Shown here piece after piece: positions 16,646 through 23,438 of a stretch of 26,351 bases of DNA. The translations under genes and the position numbers were made by a program. The DNA lies in assembly GCA_947496905.1 (NCBI GenBank), contig CANMEW010000003.1:1-26351 (forward strand), in the 5' to 3' direction. The notes below the pieces were generated by a model. That model did not search any database and was not told the origin of the DNA. It was given only the letters and a program-made list of their open reading frames with translations. Within the stretch, counting starts at the first letter, position 1; the number at the start of each line of letters is the position of its first letter. The stretch is from Rickettsiales bacterium. GTDB lineage: Bacteria; Pseudomonadota; Alphaproteobacteria; Rickettsiales; UBA1997.

Positions 16646-16720
16646 CGCCGCACGGGCGGCGCCCCACCTTGTGGGGAACCCCAATACCAGAGCAAGAAGT
16701 GTTCAAGTTTCAAGTAGCTC

Positions 16721-16729
16721 TGGTATAGT
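16721..16729 (+). promoter_or_regulatory. Extended -10 promoter-like element upstream of infC
   Basis: TGGTATAGT at the repeat edge fits an extended -10 element (TGn-TATAGT) about 38 bp before the infC start. No clear -35 is seen. Because a terminator lies just upstream, infC needs its own promoter, and this is the best candidate. Confidence 0.4.
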
Positions 16730-16767
16730 AATAAAATTTATTCTTCTTTAACAATTTAAAAACATAC

Positions 16768-17307
16768 GTGAGACCAATAAAACCGCAGCAGCAGCCAACA
16801 AATAACAATCCTTTCAAAATCAACGAGCAAATCAAATCCAAGGAAGTCAGGGTAATCGATCACGAAGGAAAAATGATCGGCGTCATATCCCTTGAAGATG
16901 GCATTAGAATGGCGCAAGAAGTCAGTCTAGATCTAATCGAAGTTTCTCCGAATGCGGTTCCTCCAGTTTGCAAAATTTCCAATTTTGGTAAAATGAAATA
17001 TGAGATTCAGAAAAAAGCTGGAGACGCGAGGAAGAAGCAAAAAGTTGTCGCGGTCAAAGAAATCAAGATGACAATCAACATTGGTAAGGGTGATTACGAC
17101 ACCAAAATCAGGCACACCAAGGGCTTCATTGAGAAGGGAAGTAAGGTTAAAATTAGTATTAGGATGAAGGGTAGGGAGATTACTCACCGTGATTTGGCAG
17201 AAAAAATGATGGTCGATATTTTGAGGGACACCGAAGAGTTCGCTAAGCCAGAGGTGAATCCTAGATTGGAAGGGATGCAGATGATCGCAACTTTAGTCAA
17301 AAAATAA
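16768..17307 (+). CDS. infC: Translation initiation factor IF-3
   Basis: IF-3 binds the 30S subunit, prevents premature 50S joining and checks the start codon. The 179-residue protein has the N-terminal domain (NEQIKSKEVRVIDHEGKMIGV, about 18-38), DLIEVSPNAVPPVCKISNFGK, a basic linker, and the C-terminal domain with KEIKMTINIGKGDY and RMKGREITHRDL. The start is GTG at 16768 with no visible Shine-Dalgarno site; many infC genes start with a rare AUU codon for autoregulation, and none is in frame here. The usual rpmI-rplT partners do not follow; glutamate dehydrogenase does, 19 nt later. Confidence 0.96.
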   Translation: MRPIKPQQQPTNNNPFKINEQIKSKEVRVIDHEGKMIGVISLEDGIRMAQEVSLDLIEVSPNAVPPVCKISNFGKMKYEIQKKAGDARKKQKVVAVKEIKMTINIGKGDYDTKIRHTKGFIEKGSKVKISIRMKGREITHRDLAEKMMVDILRDTEEFAKPEVNPRLEGMQMIATLVKK

Positions 17308-17326
17308 TCCAAATTGAAATCACTCA

Positions 17327-20300
17327 ATGCAGAAATTAATCGAGCAGATAATTGATTTTTCTCAAAAGAAAAAACAGGGCTTTGATCAGGAAGGCTTTGC
17401 GTCTTTTGTTAAAATTTTTTACTCAGAAAATCATGTGCATGATTTTATCGGTTATTCACCGGAAGATTTATGCAACGCCGCTTCTGCAAGTTTTGGTTTT
17501 TTTGCTCAAAAAAAATCCGCAGAGTTTAAGATTAGAATCTACAATCCAACTCTCGCAAAAGATGGCTTTGAGTCTTCGCATACTTTCATTGACATTATCA
17601 ATGACGACATGCCGTTCCTCGTTGATTCCACCGTTGCCTATCTCGACAAAAATAGCATCAAGGTCAAAAATATCATCCACCCAATTTATTCAGTAATTCG
17701 CAACAAAAATGGCGAATTAGAAAAAATTTCTGCAGATAAAAACTTCAAACAAGAATCGGTAATTCAGCTTCACATCGAAAAATTAACCTCTGAGCCAGAG
17801 GTTAAAATTTTGCAGGACAATATTGGAAAAATATTACAAACTGTTGCTTTGGTTGTTACTGACTGGAAGTCAATGGTGGAGCTTGCCAGTAAGGCTTCTG
17901 GTCAAATTGAGAATGCTAAAAAACTTACCAAAGAGTCTGAGAAACTTTCCGAAGTAAAAGAATTTATTTCTTGGATGGTCGGCGGAAATTTTATTCTTCT
18001 CGGCGCTAAAGAATTTGATGTTAAGCAATCTGCGGATGGGAAATATTTTCTGAGCGAAGTAGAAAAATCAGGGTTCGGAATTTTCCGTTCAGAGCATAGT
18101 GACCTCAGGCCAGAGGTTGTAAATTCTTCTTTTGATGAGGTTTGCGATTCCGTCGTCAACCCTTACCTAATCGAGGTTCTAAAATCGCGTTACCGTTCAC
18201 GAATTCACAGAATCGCCAATGCCGAAAGAATTCGTATTCAAAAAATTTCCGCTGAAGGAAAAGTCGTTGGAGAATTTCGCTTCATCGGATTATTCACATC
18301 TTCAGCTTACCATGCCAGCATTACCTCTATCCCACTAGTGCGTGGTAAAATCTCCAAAGTTATTGCCGAGTCCAAATACGTAAAAGGTGGACATAACTAC
18401 AAAGACTTAATCTCCGTTCTTGAATCCTACCCACGTGACGAACTTTTCCAAATCACCCCGGAAGATTTGCTTAAAAATGCTACGGGCATTGTTGCAATTT
18501 GTGGGCGTTCGCAAGTCAGATTTTTTGCCCGTAACGACAAATTTAATCGCTTTGTCAGCTGTTTAATTTTTACACCACGCGACCACAGTAATTCCGATTT
18601 GCGCGATAAAATAAAAAATTATTTAGCAGAACTTTATCGCGGAGAAGTTGCTGATTCTTTTGTGCAAATTACTGATTCTAATCTTATCCGTCTGCATGTC
18701 ATCGTGCGCACAAATAAAGGAATACCACTTGTTGATGAGCTGTCAGTTGAGAATGAAATTACCAAGATGACTAGGGTTTGGAGCGATGATCTGCTTGAAT
18801 CCATTAAGAATAAATTTGATGGAGAAAAACATATCGCCCTTTTTGCGAAATACAAAAACTCCTTCTCAGTGAGTTACATCAACCGTTTCGACCCAAGCAG
18901 GGCGGCGACCGATATTTCCCGCATCGAAGAATGTTTAGAAAAAAAATCAGTCTTATTTGATCTCTACAAATCGTCGGAAGTTTTGTCGGTAGATGTCGCG
19001 GAGTTAAAAATTTATTCTCCAGAAAAAGAGCTCATCCTCTCCGCAATCATGCCAATTCTTGAGAGTTTTGGCTTTAACGTAATTCAAGAACATACCTACA
19101 TCGTCAGTATAAATGAGGATGAAAAAATTAGATCCTGCAAAAAAGTTTGGATTCATTATTTCCATCTAAATCTCAGTAATCAGGGGCATAAATTTTCTGA
19201 AAAAATTAAATTAAATTTTGAGCAAACAGTCTCCTTGATTTGGAAAGAAATTGTCGAGGTTGGCTCTCTAAACCGCTTAATCATTACCGCTGATTCACAT
19301 TGGAAGCAGGTCTACATGCTGCGTGCTTACAGCAAATATCTTTGCCAAATTGGTTTTCGTTACGGTCAATCTCAAATTGCTGACACGCTGGCAAAGCATC
19401 GCGATCTTACTAGTTTATTGGTGGAGTTGTTCGAGAAAAAATTCAGTCCATTTTTAAAAATTTCACAAACGGAAAGAAGTAAAGAAGTCGAAAAAATTTC
19501 TGTGCAAATCCAAGAAAAATTGAGCTTGGTAAAGGATGTTTCTGACGACTTGGTGATCAGAAATTTTGTTGGCGTAATAGGTGCAACAATTCGCACCAAC
19601 TATTTTCAAGCCACGAGTGATGGTAATTTCAAAGGATATCTCTCATTTAAGTTCGATTGTAAAAAAGTTCCGGGACTACCACTGCCGCTGCCTCACGCCG
19701 AAATTTTTGTTTACTCATCAAGGTTTGAAGCAATCCATCTGAGGGGTGGAAAAGTTGCGCGTGGAGGATTGCGCTGGTCTGATCGTCAGGATGATTTTAG
19801 AACTGAGGTGCTTGGCTTAATGAAAGCTCAGATGACCAAAAATGCAGTGATTGTGCCAGTTGGTTCAAAAGGCGGATTTGTTTTGAAGCGCGACCTAACT
19901 GGCTTTAGTCGAGATGAAATTCAAAAAGAAGGTGTTGAGTGCTACAAAAATTTCTTACGTGGCGTGTTAGACATCACCGACAATGTTGTTAACGGAAAAG
20001 TCGAGCATCCAGAAAGTGTTGTGATGCATGACGCTGCTGATCCATACCTTGTTGTTGCCGCTGACAAAGGAACCGCAACCTTTTCTGACATCGCTAACTC
20101 CATTTCCGCCGAGTACAATTTTTGGCTGGGTGACGCCTTCGCTTCTGGCGGATCAGTTGGTTACGATCACAAAAAAATGGGAATTACTGCGAAGGGCGGA
20201 TGGATTTCAGTTATGCGTCATTTTCGTGAAATGGGAGTCGACAGCCAGTCTCAAGACTTTACTTGCGCCGGCATTGGTGATTTAGCTGGAGACGTTTTTG

Positions 20301-22156
20301 GTAATGGCATGCTACTTTCAAAACACATCAAACTGGTTGCCGCTTTTAATCACGTGCATATTTTTTTAGATCCAAATCCAGATGTAGCGAAGTCTTTTGT
20401 TGAGCGTAGTCGCATGTTCAACTTACCTCGCTCAACTTGGATGGATTACGATCAGTCTTTAATTTCCAAAGGTGGTGGTGTTTTTGAAAGAAGTGCGAAG
20501 TCGATTGAACTTTCCGCAGAGATAAAAGAAGTTTTAGCAATTGAAGAGGATGAAGTAACTCCGAACGACTTGATGCGCGCAATTCTCAAAGCGTCGGTCG
20601 ATCTATTGTGGAATGGTGGAATTGGAACTTACGTGAAAGCTACTGAAGAGTCTCATCTAGATGTCGGAGATCGCGCTAATGATGCGCTTCGTATCAATGG
20701 CAACGAGCTTCGCTGTAAAGTAGTGGGGGAGGGTGGAAATCTTGGATTCACGCAAAAAGGTCGTGTTGAATATGCTCTCAGTGGTGGCCGCATTAACACG
20801 GATGCAATGGACAATTCCGCTGGCGTTGATTGTTCGGATCATGAAGTAAATATCAAAATCGCGCTGACCGCAGCAATGCGTGGTAATAAAGTTGAGTTGG
20901 AGGAGAGAAATAAAATTCTTGAATCCATGACTGACGAGGTGTCTCACTTAGTATTAAGAGACAATCAGCTGCAAACGCAGGCAATTTCAATTGCTCTCTC
21001 GCAAGGGTTTTCCGCGATCGGAGATCAATCTCAGTTTTTAGATAGGTTAGAAAAATCAGGGTTACTCAATCGTAAAATTGAGTTCTTACCTTCGAGAAAA
21101 GAAGTTGACAAAAGACAGGTGGATAAAATCGGACTTACTCGCCCAGAGCTTTGCGTGATGTTGGCCTACTCCAAAATGGATATTTACAACCAGATTTTAT
21201 CTTCCGACTTGCTTCAGGATAAATATTTTGAACAGGAGTTATTTTCTTATTTCCCAAAAATTTTGCAGAAAGAATTCTCTGACGAAATTTCTGGACACCA
21301 ACTTCGCAAAGAAATCATCGCTACGCAAATTACCAATTTTGTAGTGAATAGAATTGGCCTTACTTTCATTGGTCAAATCGTTCAGGATAGCGGTTTTACT
21401 GTCTCGGAAGTGGTTAAAAATTTCATCATCGCCTGCGACTCTTTTAGAATTAGAGAGGTTTGGGAGGAGGTTGAAAAGTTGGATGGGAAAATTTCTCACG
21501 ACACTCAAATGCAAATGTTTTTGAGTGCGAATAAATTGCTTGAGAGGTCAGTAATGTGGCTATTGCGCAATCAAGTGAGGGGCGATGTTTCATCGGTTGT
21601 AAATCGTTTTAGAAAAATCGCCGATGAATTGCACGATGTCCTCTCTCAAGTTTTAGCGCAAGCATCACGAGAATCTTTTGAGCGCAAAATCGAGAGGTAC
21701 CATCTCAAGCATGTTGATCGCAAATTAGCTGCTAAAATTGCGGCAATGGATCCAGTTGCCTCAGCTTTTGACATCGCAGAAATTTCCGCTGCATCAAGTT
21801 TTGACTTGAAGGCAATAGCGAAAATTTACTTCGCTGTTGGAACAAGATTTTCTCTAAAGTGGTTACGTAGCAAAGTCTCATCTTTAAGCTCGGATAGTAT
21901 GTGGCAGAAGCTTTCCAATAAAACAATTTTGGAAGATCTGTATTCTTACCAAATGCAACTTGCTAAAAGCATCGTCAATTCTGGCTGTAACGGAAAAAAT
22001 CTTTGTGAAATAAATTCTGTGAATGATTGGATCAAAACCAAAGATTTCTTGGTCGAACGTTTTGATCACTTTATTTCGGAATTGAAAAGTCATCCAAACC
22101 CAGATCTGTCTGTGTTTATTGTGGCTTTAAATCGTTTGAAGCCGCTGGTTTCATAG
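17327..22156 (+). CDS. gdhB: NAD-specific glutamate dehydrogenase, large (about 180-kDa) type
   Basis: This enzyme oxidatively deaminates glutamate to 2-oxoglutarate and ammonia with NAD+, feeding amino-acid carbon into the TCA cycle, which suits a bacterium living on host amino acids. The 1609 residues match the large L-GDH family. The N-terminal regulatory half has ACT-like segments. The catalytic region includes LRGGKVARGGLRWSDRQDDF (about 806-825), GLMKAQMTKNAVIVPVGSKGGF (about 832-853), GGIGTYVKA, and the dinucleotide-binding GEGGNLGFTQKGR (about 1131). The C-terminal helical domain is complete. No frameshift is seen. The symbol gdhB follows use in Pseudomonas. Confidence 0.95.
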   Translation: MQKLIEQIIDFSQKKKQGFDQEGFASFVKIFYSENHVHDFIGYSPEDLCNAASASFGFFAQKKSAEFKIRIYNPTLAKDGFESSHTFIDIINDDMPFLVDSTVAYLDKNSIKVKNIIHPIYSVIRNKNGELEKISADKNFKQESVIQLHIEKLTSEPEVKILQDNIGKILQTVALVVTDWKSMVELASKASGQIENAKKLTKESEKLSEVKEFISWMVGGNFILLGAKEFDVKQSADGKYFLSEVEKSGFGIFRSEHSDLRPEVVNSSFDEVCDSVVNPYLIEVLKSRYRSRIHRIANAERIRIQKISAEGKVVGEFRFIGLFTSSAYHASITSIPLVRGKISKVIAESKYVKGGHNYKDLISVLESYPRDELFQITPEDLLKNATGIVAICGRSQVRFFARNDKFNRFVSCLIFTPRDHSNSDLRDKIKNYLAELYRGEVADSFVQITDSNLIRLHVIVRTNKGIPLVDELSVENEITKMTRVWSDDLLESIKNKFDGEKHIALFAKYKNSFSVSYINRFDPSRAATDISRIEECLEKKSVLFDLYKSSEVLSVDVAELKIYSPEKELILSAIMPILESFGFNVIQEHTYIVSINEDEKIRSCKKVWIHYFHLNLSNQGHKFSEKIKLNFEQTVSLIWKEIVEVGSLNRLIITADSHWKQVYMLRAYSKYLCQIGFRYGQSQIADTLAKHRDLTSLLVELFEKKFSPFLKISQTERSKEVEKISVQIQEKLSLVKDVSDDLVIRNFVGVIGATIRTNYFQATSDGNFKGYLSFKFDCKKVPGLPLPLPHAEIFVYSSRFEAIHLRGGKVARGGLRWSDRQDDFRTEVLGLMKAQMTKNAVIVPVGSKGGFVLKRDLTGFSRDEIQKEGVECYKNFLRGVLDITDNVVNGKVEHPESVVMHDAADPYLVVAADKGTATFSDIANSISAEYNFWLGDAFASGGSVGYDHKKMGITAKGGWISVMRHFREMGVDSQSQDFTCAGIGDLAGDVFGNGMLLSKHIKLVAAFNHVHIFLDPNPDVAKSFVERSRMFNLPRSTWMDYDQSLISKGGGVFERSAKSIELSAEIKEVLAIEEDEVTPNDLMRAILKASVDLLWNGGIGTYVKATEESHLDVGDRANDALRINGNELRCKVVGEGGNLGFTQKGRVEYALSGGRINTDAMDNSAGVDCSDHEVNIKIALTAAMRGNKVELEERNKILESMTDEVSHLVLRDNQLQTQAISIALSQGFSAIGDQSQFLDRLEKSGLLNRKIEFLPSRKEVDKRQVDKIGLTRPELCVMLAYSKMDIYNQILSSDLLQDKYFEQELFSYFPKILQKEFSDEISGHQLRKEIIATQITNFVVNRIGLTFIGQIVQDSGFTVSEVVKNFIIACDSFRIREVWEEVEKLDGKISHDTQMQMFLSANKLLERSVMWLLRNQVRGDVSSVVNRFRKIADELHDVLSQVLAQASRESFERKIERYHLKHVDRKLAAKIAAMDPVASAFDIAEISAASSFDLKAIAKIYFAVGTRFSLKWLRSKVSSLSSDSMWQKLSNKTILEDLYSYQMQLAKSIVNSGCNGKNLCEINSVNDWIKTKDFLVERFDHFISELKSHPNPDLSVFIVALNRLKPLVS

Positions 22157-22179
22157 GGATAAGCTCATTGTTTCTTTGT

Positions 22180-22265
22180 GCGGTCGTGGCGGAACGGTAT
22201 ACGCGCAACGTTGAGGTCGTTGTGGGGTCAAACCCGTGGAAGTTCAAATCTTCTCGACCGCACCA
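22180..22265 (+). tRNA. tRNA-Leu (anticodon GAG)
   Basis: The acceptor stem GCGGTCG (22180-22186) pairs with CGACCGC (22255-22261). The anticodon stem CAACG/CGTTG encloses loop TTGAGGT, giving anticodon GAG. A long variable arm (GGG/CCC) marks a class II tRNA, as expected for leucine. The T arm has TTCAAAT. CCA is encoded at 22263-22265. It reads CUC and CUU codons. Confidence 0.95.
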
Positions 22266-22330
22266 ATTTTAGCTAAATCAGATATCAGCACAATCCACCC
22301 CCAATCACTTCTTCACCCATCTCACTTCCA

Positions 22331-23413
22331 ATGAAACTCCTGGCCTTAAAAGAAAATCATGCTGGTGAAAATCGTATTGCCATTACTCCAGAGCTGGTTT
22401 CCAAGTATCAAAAATTTGGAATAGAAATTTTTATCGAAACAAAGACCGGAGAAAAATCAGGAATTTCTGACGCTGATTTCGAAAAATCTGGCGCAAAAAT
22501 TATTGCCGACATCGCACAAATTTTACCCGAAATTGACATCGTTATTTCAGTGCAACGAGTCGATGTTGATTTCTCCAAAACCAAGGAAGGCGTTGTTTTG
22601 GTTGCACTGCTAAATCCACATTTTCAAAAAGAAAAAATTCTCGCAATTGCTCAAAAAGGCGTCTCCGCTTTTGCGCTAGAGCTTTTGCCGCGCATCACTC
22701 GCGCACAAGGAATGGACGTTCTGTCATCACAAAGTAATCTTGCTGGATACCGTGCCGTTATTGACGCCGCTTACGAAATGCCAAAGGCGGTTCCGATGAT
22801 GATGACTGCTGCCGGAACAATCTCTGCGGCAAAATTTCTAATTCTTGGCGTTGGCGTTGCTGGCCTGCAGGCAATTGCGACTGCGAAAAGACTCGGTGGA
22901 ATTGTCTGCGCTTTCGATGTTCGCACTGCTGTTAAGGAGCAAGTTCAAAGCTTGGGTGCGAAATTTATTGAGGTAAATTCTGAGGAAAAAGTTGATGGGG
23001 TTTACGCAAAAGAGATGAGTGAAAATTACAAAAATCTCCAACAGCAATTGCTGAAGGATGTCATTAAGAGCCAAGATGTAGTAATCACGACCGCACTTAT
23101 TCCAGGTAAAAAAGCACCAATCTTAATTTCGGAAGAAATGGTGAAATTGATGAAGTCGGGATCAATCATTGTAGATCTTGCAGCGGTGAATGGCGGTAAT
23201 TGCGCCTTAACTGAAGCGGGAAAAATTGCCGAAGCTTTTGGCGTAAAAATTATTGGTTACGAAAATTTCTCGAGCCGTGTCGCCTTTGATGCCAGCAGAC
23301 TTTTTGCAAAAAATATTTTTAACTTCCTCGACCTCCTCATCGACAAAACAACTCAGCAAATTTTTATCAATCTTGATGACGAGATCATCAAAGCAACTTT
23401 GGTAAAAAATTAA
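22331..23413 (+). CDS. pntAA: NAD(P) transhydrogenase subunit alpha part 1
   Basis: PntAA is the NAD(H)-binding domain I of the proton-translocating transhydrogenase, which makes NADPH at the inner membrane. The 360-residue protein matches the stand-alone alpha-1 subunit of alphaproteobacteria. Seen are the N-terminal ENRIAITPELVSKYQKFG, the loop RITRAQGMDVLSSQSNLAGY (about 133-152), the Rossmann motif GVGVAGLQA (about 173-181), and the C-terminal SSRVAFDASRLFAKN. The partners pntAB and pntB normally follow directly; here ileS follows after 25 nt, so the membrane subunits lie elsewhere or are missing. Confidence 0.92.
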   Translation: MKLLALKENHAGENRIAITPELVSKYQKFGIEIFIETKTGEKSGISDADFEKSGAKIIADIAQILPEIDIVISVQRVDVDFSKTKEGVVLVALLNPHFQKEKILAIAQKGVSAFALELLPRITRAQGMDVLSSQSNLAGYRAVIDAAYEMPKAVPMMMTAAGTISAAKFLILGVGVAGLQAIATAKRLGGIVCAFDVRTAVKEQVQSLGAKFIEVNSEEKVDGVYAKEMSENYKNLQQQLLKDVIKSQDVVITTALIPGKKAPILISEEMVKLMKSGSIIVDLAAVNGGNCALTEAGKIAEAFGVKIIGYENFSSRVAFDASRLFAKNIFNFLDLLIDKTTQQIFINLDDEIIKATLVKN

Positions 23414-23438
23414 ATCACATCCAAACCTCTTCCGCAAA

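Larger units (their letters stand above)
16601..16729 (-). repeat. Composite palindromic repeat, copy B (reverse complement of copy A)
   Basis: This has the same modules as 14110-14234 in reverse order and orientation: a hairpin at 16603-16631, a T-rich linker, CGCCGCACGGGCGGCG (16646-16661), CCCCACCTTGTGGGG (16662-16676), and ATACCAGAGC (16684-16693) with GCTCTGGTAT (16717-16726). The outer ends form a 9-bp inverted repeat, ACTATACCA (16601-16609) and TGGTATAGT (16721-16729), as in a MITE. In the GC-rich stem both strands differ from copy A together, so pairing is kept. Confidence 0.88.

Noticed and set aside
1..16729. CRISPR array among the many repeats
   Set aside because: The repeats are few, long and palindromic, without regular spacing or unique spacers, and there are no cas genes.
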